Translations under genes and position numbers: made by a program
Notes under the pieces: model-generated
Told to the model about the DNA's origin: nothing
Seen by the model: only the letters and a program-made list of their open reading frames with translations
The model's database searches: none
Source: Vagococcus elongatus
GTDB taxonomy: Bacteria; Bacillota; Bacilli; Lactobacillales; Vagococcaceae
Direction of reading: 5' to 3'
Assembly (NCBI RefSeq): GCF_003987645.1
Contig: NZ_NGKA01000001.1
Location: 186,001-250,000 of the forward strand
Length of the DNA: 64,000 nucleotides
Shown here: in pieces, positions 36,909 through 46,737 of the stretch
Layout: every line of letters starts with the position of its first letter
Numbering within the stretch: the stretch's first letter is position 1

Positions 36909-39125
36909 ATGGCTACAAATAAAAATGGCAACCCACTTCCCGGCAGCAGAACCGGTAGCAGCAAAACAGGGAGTAAACCAAGGAAAAAGAAAAAGAATAT
37001 TTTTCTCAGGTTGCTGTTGACTTTATTTTTAATAGGATGTATCGGTTTATTGTCTGGTGCAACTTTGTTTATGTACTATGTAAAAGAAACACCTGAACTG
37101 GACTACGCAAAACTAGAAGACGATCTATCTTCTGAGATATTTGCCTCTAACGGGGAATTGATTTACAGCGTAGGTAATAAAAAAAGGGAAGCCATCAAAT
37201 CTGAAGAGATACCTTTTCTTTTAAAAGAATCGATAATTTCAATCGAAGATAAACGTTTTGAGAAGCATATCGGTATTGACCCTATCAGAATTGTCGGCGC
37301 AGTCGTTGCTAACTTTAAAAGCAGCGGTTCTGGCGGTCTTCAAGGGGGAAGTACTTTAACCCAACAATTAATCAAATTATCTTTCTTTTCAACAAGTAAA
37401 GCAGATCAAACTCTTGAACGTAAGGCACAAGAAGCCTGGCTGTCTTTAGAATTGGAAAAACAAAAATCAAAAGATGAAATCCTTACCTACTATATCAATA
37501 AAGTATATATGGCAAATGGCCTCTATGGTATGAAAACCGCTGCCAAGGCCTATTATGATAAAGAATTAGACGAATTGACCCTGGCGCAATCTGCTCTTTT
37601 TGCGGGAATTCCCCAAGCACCAAATGACTATGATCCCTACGTTAATCCCGAGTTGGCGAAACAAAGACGGGACATGGTGTTAGGACAACTACGGTCTGAC
37701 GACAAAATCACAGATCAGGAATTCCAAGATGCAGTCAATGAACCTATCGATCATGAGCTGCTCCCTATCGAAGACAACAAGGCACAAAATAAAGTCATTG
37801 ACAATTATATCTATGAAGTCATTGAAGAAGTGGAAACAAAAACCGAGAAAAATATTTTTACGGATGGTTTAAAAATTTATACGAACATTGACATGGAAGC
37901 ACAGAATTATTTGTACAATTTGGTAAATACAGACAATACGATTTTGTTTCCTAATGATGAATTTCAAGCTGCTGTGACTGTATTGGATGTCAATACCGGG
38001 AAAGTGGTTGCCCAAATCGGCGGACGAAAAATCCCTGATGATGTCCAGCTGGGAGAAAACTTAGCAACCACAGCAAAACGGGATTTTGCTTCAGCAGTGA
38101 AACCAATCAACGTTTATGCTCCGGCAATCGAATATTTGAACTATTCTACAGCTAAAACGATCGTAGATGAACCGTACAAGTACGAAGGAACCAATACTCC
38201 ATTATACAACTATGATATGAGTTATCGAGGACCAATATCGTTAAGAGAAGCTTTAGTCGATTCACGTAACATCCCAGCTGCTAAAACAATCAAGGAAGTT
38301 GGCTTGGATAAATCCCAAGAGTTTCTTAACAAACTCCATGTGAAATACGCAGGAGAAAACGTTCAGTCTCGGGCAATCCATGGGGAAACAAATTCGTTAG
38401 ACATGGCGGGAGCTTACGCAGCACTGGCAAACGGTGGAAAATATTATGCCCCTTCTTATATTGAACGCATACAATTTACAGATGGTTCCGAAGAAATTTA
38501 TACAGACAGCGGCACCCGGGTCATGAAAGAATCAACCGCCTATATGGTAACAGATATACTGAAGGATGTGTTGAGAAGAGGAACCGGTGTGCCGGCAAAT
38601 ATTTCCAACATCGTTCATGCTGGAAAAACCGGGACTTCTAACTATGACGATACAGAAAAAAGTAAAGTTATCGGTGATCCATCAGGGGCGCCTAATATCA
38701 GTTTTGTAGGTTACACTCCTAACTACGTCATTTCAGTTTGGACAGGCTACTCTGAATATTTCCATTCGATTCCTTATTCGGAACAACAGCTTGCCATGAT
38801 GATTTATAAATTTATGATGAGCTATATGATGAATGGCGTTGAAGTCAAAGACTGGGTGATGCCTGACAGTGTAGTAAAAATCGGCAATGAACTGTTTGTG
38901 AAAGGTTATGAAACCAATCAGTACAGGTATACTCAGCCTTCCAGTTCTGTTGAAGAGAGTGAAACTTCTGAGACTACAGAATCTTCCGAAAGTACTCCTC
39001 CTGTTGAAGTGCCGGAACCTAAACCTGAGCCGGAACCTAAACCGGAACCTGAGCCGGAGCCAAAACCTGAACCAGAACCTGAGCCGGAACCTGAGCCTAA
39101 ACCGGAAGCCGGAACTTCACCTTAG
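36909..39125 (+). CDS. ponA: Class A penicillin-binding protein PBP1A
   Basis: A 738-residue bifunctional peptidoglycan synthase. A basic N-terminal tail and TM segment (about 29-55) lead to a GT51 transglycosylase domain (SIEDKRFEKHIGID; GGSTLTQQLIKL) and a transpeptidase domain with the nucleophile serine in SAVKPINVY (SXXK), SRN in DSRNIPAAKT, and AGKTGTSNYD (KTG). All catalytic motifs are intact. The C-terminus (about 700-735) is a low-complexity Pro-Glu-Lys repeat, probably wall-spanning. A partner for GpsB encoded upstream. Confidence 0.96.
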   Translation: MATNKNGNPLPGSRTGSSKTGSKPRKKKKNIFLRLLLTLFLIGCIGLLSGATLFMYYVKETPELDYAKLEDDLSSEIFASNGELIYSVGNKKREAIKSEEIPFLLKESIISIEDKRFEKHIGIDPIRIVGAVVANFKSSGSGGLQGGSTLTQQLIKLSFFSTSKADQTLERKAQEAWLSLELEKQKSKDEILTYYINKVYMANGLYGMKTAAKAYYDKELDELTLAQSALFAGIPQAPNDYDPYVNPELAKQRRDMVLGQLRSDDKITDQEFQDAVNEPIDHELLPIEDNKAQNKVIDNYIYEVIEEVETKTEKNIFTDGLKIYTNIDMEAQNYLYNLVNTDNTILFPNDEFQAAVTVLDVNTGKVVAQIGGRKIPDDVQLGENLATTAKRDFASAVKPINVYAPAIEYLNYSTAKTIVDEPYKYEGTNTPLYNYDMSYRGPISLREALVDSRNIPAAKTIKEVGLDKSQEFLNKLHVKYAGENVQSRAIHGETNSLDMAGAYAALANGGKYYAPSYIERIQFTDGSEEIYTDSGTRVMKESTAYMVTDILKDVLRRGTGVPANISNIVHAGKTGTSNYDDTEKSKVIGDPSGAPNISFVGYTPNYVISVWTGYSEYFHSIPYSEQQLAMMIYKFMMSYMMNGVEVKDWVMPDSVVKIGNELFVKGYETNQYRYTQPSSSVEESETSETTESSESTPPVEVPEPKPEPEPKPEPEPEPKPEPEPEPEPEPKPEAGTSP
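39003..39111 (+). repeat. Low-complexity Pro-Glu-Pro-Lys codon repeats in ponA
   Basis: Tandem copies of six-base units such as CCGGAA/CCTGAG/AAACCT encode an alternating PEPKPEPE tail. The repeat invites length variation by slippage between strains. Confidence 0.8.
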
Positions 39126-39141
39126 CAAATGATTAAAATAT

Positions 39142-39196
39142 AAAAGAGTCCTAACAGTTAGATGAATCATCTAGGTGTTAAGACTCTTTTTATTTT
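39142..39196. terminator. Terminator after ponA, possibly bidirectional
   Basis: AAAAGAGTC (39142-39150) pairs with GACTCTTTT (39182-39190), with inner TAACA/TGTTA pairing, followed by TATTTT. The reverse strand also reads into T-rich sequence and could serve nth. Confidence 0.88.
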
Positions 39197-39239
39197 GACT
39201 GATAATTAAATATAGTATAAGAGTACTCTAAGAAAAAAA

Positions 39240-39878
39240 TCAAATTCTTGTTTTTCCTTCTGCACAGAGATAAAGCAGCGGACATTCACTGCATTTAGGG
39301 TTTCTAGCTAAACAATGATACCGTCCAAAAAAAATCATGCGATGATGGGTCTCTACCCAACGCTCTTTAGGTACTTTCTTCATTAGTGCCTCTTCCACTT
39401 CCAGAACAGTTGCTGATTTTTTTACGATTCTCAAACGTTTTGAAACTCTTTCCACATGTGTGTCTACTGCGATTGCAGGAACACCAAAAGCATCCCCGGC
39501 AACCACGTTAGCAGTTTTGCGTCCAACTCCGGGAAGTGTCATTAATTCCTTGATTGTTTGAGGCACTTCCCCTTGGTACTCCTCAATCAGCATTATGCAG
39601 CAGCCTTTGATATGTTTCGCTTTATTTCTAAACAATCCTATGGTCCTGATAGACTCTTCGATTTCTTCTAAAGGCGCCTCAGCGAAAGCTTCCGGTGTGG
39701 GAAACTTTTTAAATAATGCGGGGGTGATTTTATTGACAGAAACATCGGTCGCCTGGGCACTTAAAATAACTGCTATCAGCAACTCAAAAGGATTGTTGTG
39801 AATCAGTTCTCCTTCAGCATCAGGAAACATTTTTGCCATTACCTCAATGGCTTCTAAAGTCTTCTTCTTTGACAGCAA
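39240..39878 (-). CDS. nth: Endonuclease III
   Basis: A 212-residue DNA glycosylase/AP lyase that removes oxidised pyrimidines. It has the helix-hairpin-helix (LPGVGRKTANVV), catalytic Asp in AVDTHVERVSKRL, and a C-terminal [4Fe-4S] cluster site CLARNPKCSECPLLYLC (C-X6-C-X2-C-X5-C). Follows dnaD by 11 bases, the conserved dnaD-nth order. Confidence 0.96.
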   Translation of the reverse strand: MLSKKKTLEAIEVMAKMFPDAEGELIHNNPFELLIAVILSAQATDVSVNKITPALFKKFPTPEAFAEAPLEEIEESIRTIGLFRNKAKHIKGCCIMLIEEYQGEVPQTIKELMTLPGVGRKTANVVAGDAFGVPAIAVDTHVERVSKRLRIVKKSATVLEVEEALMKKVPKERWVETHHRMIFFGRYHCLARNPKCSECPLLYLCAEGKTRI

Positions 39879-39889
39879 CGAATTTCCTC

Positions 39890-40615
39890 CTACTTCTGTG
39901 ATTGATTATTTGGATCCAGCCAGTTATACAACGGCACTCTTCCCTGTTTCTTTTGTTCTTTGTCAAACTGCTGTTTATCATTTTCTGACACTGATTTTTT
40001 ACGACGGTTCAATGCCTCAAGGACTTCATTTTTGGTTTTTAAATTTTTTCGTTCCCAACTGAGAAGTACTCGGTCGATATATTTTAAATTATACGCTTGA
40101 TTAAGGACCGCTTCTCGCAAAGCTAAATGAATCAACGGCAAGGAATACTTGTCATCTTCAATCCAATACCCAATCGTCTCTCGTTCAATAGGCGACAACA
40201 TCCGTCCGAATTCTTTTTCGAAAGACTGATACAACTCAACGATCCCCTGCTCATCAGCATCTATCTTCTCTTTTTGTTTATTTGAAATCAAATAGTTGCC
40301 AATCAAATCAAAAATCAAAAATAAATTGTATTGGTCTGCCTGTTTACCTTGCTCATCTCTTATGGACTCCATTTTTATTGCTTTTTTCGTGAGCAGTCCT
40401 TGGATATTCCCATAAACTTCTTTTAAGGACACGTCCATATTCGAGGCGATTTCTTCCATATCTGGAAACAAGTCTCCCTGATCGTGATACATGACCAGTT
40501 GCAGATATAGAGCAAGCTCCACCTCATTTAATCCGATTTTTTTATAATATTTGATGATTAAATTAGATAAATTTGTTGAGCCTTCTTGTAAAAATTCAGA
40601 TAGTTTTAACATCAT
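39890..40615 (-). CDS. dnaD: DNA replication initiation protein DnaD
   Basis: About 241 residues. The N-terminal winged-helix part (LSNLIIKYYKKIGLNEVELALYL) and the C-terminal DnaB_2/DnaD domain (YWIEDDKYSLPLIHLALREA; INRVLLSWERKN-like) match DnaD, which acts in primosome assembly and helicase loading. Start is at one of two adjacent ATGs, 40615 or 40612; a GTG at 40621 is less likely. A small protein of typical length. Confidence 0.9.
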   Translation of the reverse strand: MMLKLSEFLQEGSTNLSNLIIKYYKKIGLNEVELALYLQLVMYHDQGDLFPDMEEIASNMDVSLKEVYGNIQGLLTKKAIKMESIRDEQGKQADQYNLFLIFDLIGNYLISNKQKEKIDADEQGIVELYQSFEKEFGRMLSPIERETIGYWIEDDKYSLPLIHLALREAVLNQAYNLKYIDRVLLSWERKNLKTKNEVLEALNRRKKSVSENDKQQFDKEQKKQGRVPLYNWLDPNNQSQK

Positions 40616-40680
40616 TCTCACTCTCTTTTCTAGACTCTAGTATAGCAATTTTTACAACAGATTGTTAGTTTGAAAACTAT

Positions 40681-40709
40681 AAAAAAAGCATAGCTGAATC
40701 TATGCTTCA
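40681..40709 (-). terminator. Terminator-like hairpin upstream of dnaD
   Basis: On the reverse strand GCATAG and CTATGC form a stem with a 5-base loop and run into seven T. It is the second of two reverse-strand terminators in the 190 bases between the lysozyme-like gene and dnaD. Confidence 0.8.
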
Positions 40710-40785
40710 ATCGTTGGTTGATTTTATTGTTTTCTCTTTCTCTAAAAGCAGCTTAAAGATTACTTTCCTTGAAAGCCGTCAAAAT

Positions 40786-40810
40786 AAAAAGTCAGGCACG
40801 ACGCCTAACC
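40786..40810 (-). terminator. Terminator of the lysozyme-like gene
   Basis: GTTAGGC pairs with GCCTGAC on the reverse strand, followed by TTTTTATTTT, immediately after the stop codon at 40812. Confidence 0.85.
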
Positions 40811-40811
40811 T

Positions 40812-41432
40812 TTAAGTCAATAAATTTAGTAATCTCACATTCCATTTGACAATATCCACATAAAAGAAATTGCCTCCATCCCGGTAAAGACGCCCTCCAT
40901 TGTGTATCACAGAACGAGGGGTCAAGTATCTATACTCCTCTCCCGTGCTATTGCCAAGTGCCGGAGCCAAAATGTTTTTAGAATACTCCTCGGCCAGCTC
41001 GATGGTATGGTTCCCTCCACGTTCACTGACATACGTAATATAGTTTAGACCAAAATTATAAGCTTGAACAGCTGTCCAGACATCAGTTTTTAACAGTTCT
41101 GACTGATGGATAGCTTCAGATAAAAATTTTATGCCTGATTCCAAACTTTCATCCGTATCATTTATTTCGTCTTTTTTCCCATATTTGCTCTCACTGCTTT
41201 GCATGATGTCCACGTGATTGCCTTTGGATTCAGTAAAAATAATCCCTAGCACGATATCACGATATTCCCCAATATCATAATATTTAACTAAAGTTTCCAC
41301 TTGAGACTGCCATTGATTGATCTGATCCACTCTCTGTTTACTTATATATAAATACCTGCCGACAAACAGCAAGAAAAATACAAATATAATTAAGAAGAAA
41401 CGTCTTAACGGATGTCTTCTTTTTTTCTTCAT
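40812..41432 (-). CDS. Membrane-anchored lysozyme-like muramidase domain protein
   Basis: About 206 residues. A basic N-terminus and one hydrophobic segment (about 10-30) anchor a domain outside the membrane. The rest (VLGIIFTESKGNHVDIMQSS; WTAVQAYNFGLNYITYV) matches the lysozyme-like family of CwlT/PvaA proteins, with the catalytic Glu in FTESKG. Likely cleaves or modifies peptidoglycan. Start at 41432 follows GAAGGGTG; a longer frame reaches 41462. Confidence 0.85.
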   Translation of the reverse strand: MKKKRRHPLRRFFLIIFVFFLLFVGRYLYISKQRVDQINQWQSQVETLVKYYDIGEYRDIVLGIIFTESKGNHVDIMQSSESKYGKKDEINDTDESLESGIKFLSEAIHQSELLKTDVWTAVQAYNFGLNYITYVSERGGNHTIELAEEYSKNILAPALGNSTGEEYRYLTPRSVIHNGGRLYRDGGNFFYVDIVKWNVRLLNLLT

Positions 41433-41568
41433 ATTAGGTGTCACCCTTCTAGTAAAAATCATTTCTTGAATTCACATCATACTATAGATTTAATTCAGGG
41501 AGTAGTTTTTAGCAGTTCCTTAGTTATTTTTTAAAAAATAGATTTTAAGACTATAACGATAAAATTTA

Positions 41569-41615
41569 AAAAGCAATAAATCAAAAAGAAAACTGTTTGA
41601 TTTATTGCTTTTTTC
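41569..41615. terminator. Bidirectional terminator downstream of apt
   Basis: AAAAAGCAATAAATCAA pairs with TTGATTTATTGCTTTTTT around a ~12-base loop; T-runs on both strands. Confidence 0.85.
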
Positions 41616-41634
41616 AATAGCTACTGTTCCAAGC

Positions 41635-42147
41635 TTAAAACTCCATCAATGCCAAAATATCATAGCCTTTGATTTTGTCCCGTCCTTTTAAGTCGGCAAG
41701 TTCAACAAGAAATGCGCACCCTACCACTATGCCGCCAAGCTTTTCAACTAATTCAATCGTCGCAGCAATGGTGCCTCCCGTCGCCAGCAAATCATCACAA
41801 ATCAGGACTCTTTGACCTGGTTTAATCGCATCTTTATGTATGGTCAATGTAGCATGTCCGTACTCCAAAGCATAGTCGACTTCAACCGTCTCACGAGGAA
41901 GCTTGCCTTTCTTACGAGCAGGAGCAAAGCCGATACCTAATTCGTAGGCCACCGGACACCCAATGATAAAGCCACGAGCCTCTGGACCGACGATCATGTC
42001 GATTTTCTTTTCTTTGGCATAGTCAACAATTTGATTTGTGGCTTCTCGATAGGCCTTGCCATCCTCCATCAAAGGAGAAATGTCTCTAAAAATAACCCCT
42101 TTAGTTGGATAATCCGGAATACTTGCAATATAGTCTTTTAAATTCAT
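41635..42147 (-). CDS. apt: Adenine phosphoribosyltransferase
   Basis: A 170-residue purine salvage enzyme making AMP from adenine and PRPP. The PRPP motif [20 protein letters not shown] and [10 protein letters not shown] are diagnostic. ATG at 42147 has GGGAGGAAA ahead; a longer frame to 42162 includes that site. It follows recJ directly, a conserved recJ-apt pair in Firmicutes. Confidence 0.96.
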   Translation of the reverse strand: MNLKDYIASIPDYPTKGVIFRDISPLMEDGKAYREATNQIVDYAKEKKIDMIVGPEARGFIIGCPVAYELGIGFAPARKKGKLPRETVEVDYALEYGHATLTIHKDAIKPGQRVLICDDLLATGGTIAATIELVEKLGGIVVGCAFLVELADLKGRDKIKGYDILALMEF

Positions 42148-42161
42148 GTTATTTCCTCCCA

Positions 42162-44468
42162 TTAAAAAAGGTGCTTTTCCACATCTGTCATGCTGCCGTA
42201 TAATAATAGTTTCTCCGTCAAGACTTTTTGTTCTCGAAGCTGATAGATCTTACTTTCATTTAGCGACATAGAATGCATGACTTCTTTTTTTCGCAAAACA
42301 CCATCTTCTATTGTAACAAATTCCAAATCAAAAAACACTTGAATCATAAAAATAATCAAACTTTCTTCGATGTTTAAATGATTGGCAATCAAAGATGTTT
42401 TGTGGCGGACATCTAATTCTTTTTCCTGTTGGATTAACTTAAATAACTTGGCAAACTGTTCACGACTAGGCAAACCGTTTAAGTAACATTTCTCACTAGA
42501 ATATAACAGTAAATAGAGACGTTCTGCCTGATACTCTTGCACCACCGTGCGAGCCTGTGCCACCGTGTTGGGACAATCCAAGAGGACTAGCGAACGATAA
42601 GTGCTAGTTAAAGCCATCTTCCCATTTGTCAGCTCCTCAAAAGAAAAAATTTTATCTTCTGACAGGTTGCTGAAGACACGACGATTCCTTTCATTGAACA
42701 AGACATATAACACATCCTCCAGCTGAGATAATTCTTCAAGACGATGGAGCTGTTCACGATAATCAAATAATTGGTTGCCTAAAACTTGGAAATCTTTCAA
42801 TAGCAACTGGGGTTTTTTTATACCATTCCAGACGTTCAGCCCAATAGTTCCCACAACTGAAAGCTCTTCTGCAGTCTCAAATTCATCCGCCTCATCTCCA
42901 AAACCAAAACCAATCGTGTCTAGCGTTTGGCCGGATGATTCTAACACCAGCTTTAAATGTTTCTTATCTGCACCTATTTTCCTAGTTTCTTTTATGCCAA
43001 CATCCTTAAATAGAAAATAAGGACTGGGATTATCAGTGCCAAAAGGTTCCAATAATTGCAAATCTTCAATCAAAGATTCAGAAATATTATTGATTGAAAG
43101 ACTATCTTCCACTGGTAGCGGACTGCCAATCGAAAAATCAATGGCCATGTTGAAAATTCGTTCGTTAAGCAATTGTCTGACTTGTTCCAAGTGAGTTGTT
43201 TGCAACGAAAGTCCGGCAGCCATATGATGCCCGCCAAATTTCTCCAGATGCTCTTCAACATTTTGCAGCAACTCAAACAAATTGATTGCCTCAATACTTC
43301 GGCCAGACCCTTTAGCGATACCTGTGCTTGAATCGATGGACAAAATAATTGCCGGTCGGTTAGTGGCCTGTACAATGTGACTGGCGACAATACCTAAAAC
43401 ACCTTCATGCCAGCCTTCCTTAGCCAAAATATAAATATTTTTCGGCTCAGAATCTTTTACCATGGCCATGGCTTCTTTTTTAATGTCTGCCACGATTTTT
43501 TGCCTTTGCTCATTCTTTTTCTGAATATCTTGGGCGATGTCTTCCGCTTCTTTCTGATCAAAGGTACTCAACAACTGAACACCAGGTGTGGCATCACCCA
43601 GCCGACCAATCGCATTCAACCGCGGTCCGATACCGAATCCAATCGTTTGAGAACTGACAGATGAGATATCAATCCCTGCCACTTGACACAAAGCTTGTAT
43701 GCCAAGTCGATGAGTTTGCCCCATGTATTCTATCCCTAATTTAACCAAAACCCGATTCTCACCGGTCAATGAAACTAAATCAGCAATCGTGCCGATAGCT
43801 ACTAAATCAAGCAATTCTTCTGGTACTTCTTCCAGCAGGGCCGAGGCAACTTTGAAAGCCACGCCCACACCTGCCAGCTCCCCAAAAGGATACTTCCCCT
43901 TAGGATGTCTTGGATGAATCACAGCATAGGCTTCCGGTAAACTGTCAGGAAGCTCATGATGGTCTGTGATAATAACGTCAACTCCCATGGCATTAGCATA
44001 ATCCACAGCATCATGACCCGTCACACCATTATCGACTGTGACAATCAGTTCCGCCCCTTCTTCAATCAAATGTTTATAAACGTCTAAATTAGGACCATAT
44101 CCATCGGTAAAGCGATTGGGCAGATAGACGGTGACTTCTCCTCCGACCAACTCAATGGCTTCTTTCAGCACCGTCACACTGGTAATACCATCTGCATCAT
44201 AATCACCGTAAATGACTATTTTTTCCCCAGAGGCTATCCCCCCACGAAGTCGTTCGATGGCTTTTTCCATATCAAATAAAAGAAACGGGTCATGAAGTTC
44301 TTCAAGACTGGGATTAAAAAAGCCCGCCAGCTGTTCCTCGGTCGTTATATTTCTTTTTGCCAGCAATTCTCCAAGAAAACTGGAAATATTATTTTTTTCT
44401 AACCAATTGACAACTTCTGGTGGTATTTCCACTTCTGTTGTTGTCCAATGGAAATGAGATTTTCTCAT
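42162..44468 (-). CDS. recJ: Single-stranded-DNA-specific exonuclease RecJ
   Basis: A 768-residue 5'-3' ssDNA exonuclease used in recombination and repair. DHH motifs: [40 protein letters not shown]1 motif [12 protein letters not shown]. The C-terminal ~200 residues form the extended region usual in Bacilli RecJ. Upstream 44469-44718 contains only AT-rich promoter sequence and the terminator of the next gene. Confidence 0.95.
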   Translation of the reverse strand: MRKSHFHWTTTEVEIPPEVVNWLEKNNISSFLGELLAKRNITTEEQLAGFFNPSLEELHDPFLLFDMEKAIERLRGGIASGEKIVIYGDYDADGITSVTVLKEAIELVGGEVTVYLPNRFTDGYGPNLDVYKHLIEEGAELIVTVDNGVTGHDAVDYANAMGVDVIITDHHELPDSLPEAYAVIHPRHPKGKYPFGELAGVGVAFKVASALLEEVPEELLDLVAIGTIADLVSLTGENRVLVKLGIEYMGQTHRLGIQALCQVAGIDISSVSSQTIGFGIGPRLNAIGRLGDATPGVQLLSTFDQKEAEDIAQDIQKKNEQRQKIVADIKKEAMAMVKDSEPKNIYILAKEGWHEGVLGIVASHIVQATNRPAIILSIDSSTGIAKGSGRSIEAINLFELLQNVEEHLEKFGGHHMAAGLSLQTTHLEQVRQLLNERIFNMAIDFSIGSPLPVEDSLSINNISESLIEDLQLLEPFGTDNPSPYFLFKDVGIKETRKIGADKKHLKLVLESSGQTLDTIGFGFGDEADEFETAEELSVVGTIGLNVWNGIKKPQLLLKDFQVLGNQLFDYREQLHRLEELSQLEDVLYVLFNERNRRVFSNLSEDKIFSFEELTNGKMALTSTYRSLVLLDCPNTVAQARTVVQEYQAERLYLLLYSSEKCYLNGLPSREQFAKLFKLIQQEKELDVRHKTSLIANHLNIEESLIIFMIQVFFDLEFVTIEDGVLRKKEVMHSMSLNESKIYQLREQKVLTEKLLLYGSMTDVEKHLF

Positions 44469-44619
44469 TTATCTATCACTCCCAACCTGTCCATTATAGC
44501 AAATTTCCTCACAATAGATAACTAGGGAAGCATATATATTTTAGTATGGCTTCAATAATAATAAAAGTTTTGAGGATTTAAAACTTAATTTGGTTAACTA
44601 ATAATCTCCAGTAATAAGC

Positions 44620-44650
44620 AAAACCCCCAGCATATACTGGAGGTTTTGAT
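44620..44650 (-). terminator. Hairpin downstream of the tandem membrane-protein genes
   Basis: AAAACCCCCAG (44620-44630) pairs with CTGGAGGTTTT (44637-44647) almost perfectly around a 6-base loop. There is no long T-tail beyond the T's of the stem, so efficiency is uncertain. Confidence 0.6.
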
Positions 44651-44718
44651 TATTAAAATGGCAAATAAATTTAAAAATAATATCAAGTATAGCAACCTTT
44701 AAGCTACTATCAATATTC

Positions 44719-45015
44719 CTAAGGTCTGTAAAATAAAATTGCTAAGAAAAAAAGTAAAACTCTCACAGGAAGAAACAACATGATCACTAGTGAAAAATAT
44801 AATGGCAGCTTATACGAACCAATTTTTGTTTTCCTGTAATTAATAATTGAAAAGGTGAAAACCAATAGATTTCCAATATAAAATATTCCTCTTGATAATG
44901 GCAGATAAAGGTATCTAAGATAGAGAAGATCAGTATATAAAAAATAAAAATATGGAATGGCAAGTAAAATTGATACAACAAGCAGTACTCTAGGAATTGT
45001 TATTACTTTTTTCAT
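44719..45015 (-). CDS. Small hydrophobic membrane protein, paralogue A
   Basis: A 98-residue protein with three likely membrane segments (about 10-28, 42-60, 70-94). I recognise no family. It is clearly related to the protein encoded at 45106-45405: the patterns KVI-PRVL-VSIL-IPY, TD, LS-G-FYI-NLL and SY-P-FS-ML are shared in order. AGGAGG ribosome binding site. The pair is probably transcribed from the promoter at 45430-45459. Confidence 0.75.
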   Translation of the reverse strand: MKKVITIPRVLLVVSILLAIPYFYFLYTDLLYLRYLYLPLSRGIFYIGNLLVFTFSIINYRKTKIGSYKLPLYFSLVIMLFLPVRVLLFFLAILFYRP

Positions 45016-45105
45016 AGAAATACCTCCTAACTCCTTTTATTCGCAGGTCATTTGCACATTACTTTTTCTTCCAAGAAGCTATTGTATCAAAACGCACCAG
45101 CAGAC

Positions 45106-45405
45106 TCACATTAACAAAAATAAATACTCCAGGAGAACCAAAAAATTATTTAAGAGGGGGATCAACATGAGAATTATCGAAAAAAATATAGGAACCATAT
45201 ATGAAATATTTTTCGCTTTTTTGTAATAAATTATGGATACTATAATGATCAAAAGATTATCAATGTAAAATACCCCTTTAGATAACGATCCATAAATGTA
45301 AAAAAGGTAGCGATTATTGTCTGTAAGCGAAAGATAATAATAGGGAATCGTACATAAAATAGAGACAAGAAACAGTACTCTTGGTTTACTGATCACTTTT
45401 TGCAT
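45106..45405 (-). CDS. Small hydrophobic membrane protein, paralogue B
   Basis: A 99-residue paralogue of the protein at 44719-45015, again with three hydrophobic segments. AAGGGGG precedes the ATG. A good promoter lies 25 to 54 bases upstream. The tandem arrangement indicates local duplication followed by divergence. Candidates such as an immunity-like or stress membrane protein cannot be separated by sequence alone. Confidence 0.75.
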   Translation of the reverse strand: MQKVISKPRVLFLVSILCTIPYYYLSLTDNNRYLFYIYGSLSKGVFYIDNLLIIIVSIIYYKKAKNISYMVPIFFSIILMLIPLLNNFLVLLEYLFLLM

Positions 45406-45429
45406 ATAAATTCCCCCTTACTTTCTTCC

Positions 45430-45459
45430 ATTATATCAGCCGTGATTACGTTGTTGCAA
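45430..45459 (-). promoter_or_regulatory. Promoter of the tandem membrane-protein genes
   Basis: Reverse-strand TTGCAA (45454-45459), 18-base spacer, perfect TATAAT (45430-45435), closely upstream of paralogue B. Confidence 0.75.
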
Positions 45460-45496
45460 GCCTTTACAACTATCCTGTTTTGGAGAAAGTTTAAAG

Positions 45497-45521
45497 TAAA
45501 AAAGAAGGCTTCCGCCTTCTC
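45497..45521 (-). terminator. Terminator after the LapA-like gene
   Basis: GAAGGC/GCCTTC stem with a 4-base loop, followed by TTTTTT on the reverse strand, just after the stop at 45522. Confidence 0.88.
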
Positions 45522-45929
45522 TCACTCATCATTCTCTTTTGTTTCGATATTAAACGCACTGCCGGTCAATTCAGCAAACTCTCGCTCCAATTCCCGTATT
45601 CGTCTGTCTTTTAACTCTAATTCATTTTCGACATCATGTTGGTAGTGATGGATTTCTTTCTCTACCCTTTCTTCAAAGTTTTCTTGCAGTTCTTCATACT
45701 CCCTTGTTAATTGCTTGATGATTTTCTTTTGTCGCAAATTAGAGGTTAGCCACAGGAGAAAGATGACTACTGCGCCGACAAAAGCAGACCCAAGAATAAT
45801 ATAAATTAAAGGCACATAAAAAGTGGCTACTCCAAAATCAAGTGTGACCTTAGCTGTATTCATCACAGCAAAAATAATTACCAGTAAAACTAAAACCGCA
45901 CTCACAACTACTTTCCACTGCTTTCTCAT
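45522..45929 (-). CDS. LapA-domain (DUF1049) membrane protein
   Basis: A 135-residue protein with two membrane segments (about 6-26 and 40-62; VIIFAVMNTAKVTLDFGVA is the DUF1049/LapA signature) and a long C-terminal coiled coil (about 65-120, KQLTREYEELQENFEERVEK). Function in Gram-positives is not established. It lies 16 bases after the SDR gene on the same strand, probably in the rnz-SDR-lapA operon. Confidence 0.82.
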   Translation of the reverse strand: MRKQWKVVVSAVLVLLVIIFAVMNTAKVTLDFGVATFYVPLIYIILGSAFVGAVVIFLLWLTSNLRQKKIIKQLTREYEELQENFEERVEKEIHHYQHDVENELELKDRRIRELEREFAELTGSAFNIETKENDE

Positions 45930-45945
45930 CTTGCCACCTCTTTCA

Positions 45946-46737
45946 TTATTTACGATTAAAAATCGATGCTGCTAAAATGTCTCCGATGTGCGGGAACAGT
46001 GTATACATTTTACTTGCAACTTCCATGATACCCGGTGCATTGATTTCTCTTTTCGGCCGATTAAAGCAATTCACAATTTTCCGGCTCAATTTGACTGGAT
46101 CTAAAACAAAGGCGTCCACGGATTTCAAATAATTACCTGATTCATCAGCAATATTGAAAAAATTCGTTTCAATCGGACCGGGGTTTACCGTAGTGACATA
46201 AATATTCAAGGGCTTTAATTCTAAGCGCAAAGCATTGGAAAATCCCAAAACAGCAAATTTTGTTGCAGAATAAATAGTGCTCTTTGTCGTCGCCATTTTA
46301 GCCGCCTGAGACGCAATGTTGATAATGTGTCCCTGTCCCTCTTCAGCCATTTTCAAGGCGATTTTTTGCGTCATATACATTAAACCAAGCACGTTGACTC
46401 GAAACATTTGTTCAGCTGTCGCCATATCAAACTCAAGAAAATCACGGAATAAACCAAAGCCGGCATTATTTACCAAGATATCAACTTTTGGAAAAGCCAT
46501 GAAAATTTCTTGGCACACTTCTTCGATCCTCTCGGGTTGGGCGATATTTAATTCATAGTAATAAGCCTGATTTCCCGAAAGCTCTTCACATCTCCGGCAA
46601 ACTGAAATCAGTTCATGCTCTCGCCGGGCACAGACGATGACAGTCGCCCCCTGTCTAGCTGACTCATAGGCAATCTGCTCTCCCAGTCCCGAAGAACCCC
46701 CAGTGATTAGAACTACTTTATTATCCAGTCTGTTCAT
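45946..46737 (-). CDS. Short-chain dehydrogenase/reductase
   Basis: A 263-residue classical SDR. Cofactor motif [15 protein letters not shown] near the N-terminus, NNAG, and catalytic IINIASQAA / [11 protein letters not shown] (Tyr-X3-Lys). Related to the YqjQ/DltE-like group; substrate unknown. ATG overlaps the rnz stop by 4 bases, a conserved rnz-SDR pairing in Lactobacillales. Confidence 0.92.
   Translation of the reverse strand: MNRLDNKVVLITGGSSGLGEQIAYESARQGATVIVCARREHELISVCRRCEELSGNQAYYYELNIAQPERIEEVCQEIFMAFPKVDILVNNAGFGLFRDFLEFDMATAEQMFRVNVLGLMYMTQKIALKMAEEGQGHIINIASQAAKMATTKSTIYSATKFAVLGFSNALRLELKPLNIYVTTVNPGPIETNFFNIADESGNYLKSVDAFVLDPVKLSRKIVNCFNRPKREINAPGIMEVASKMYTLFPHIGDILAASIFNRK

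Noticed and set aside
39221-39230. Palindrome AGAGTACTCT near the nth stop
   Set aside because: Too short to be significant in AT-rich sequence and no tail of T on the needed side.
45400-45645. Forward frame opposite the LapA-like gene
   Set aside because: It spans a terminator and a promoter of reverse-strand genes and has no ribosome binding site.
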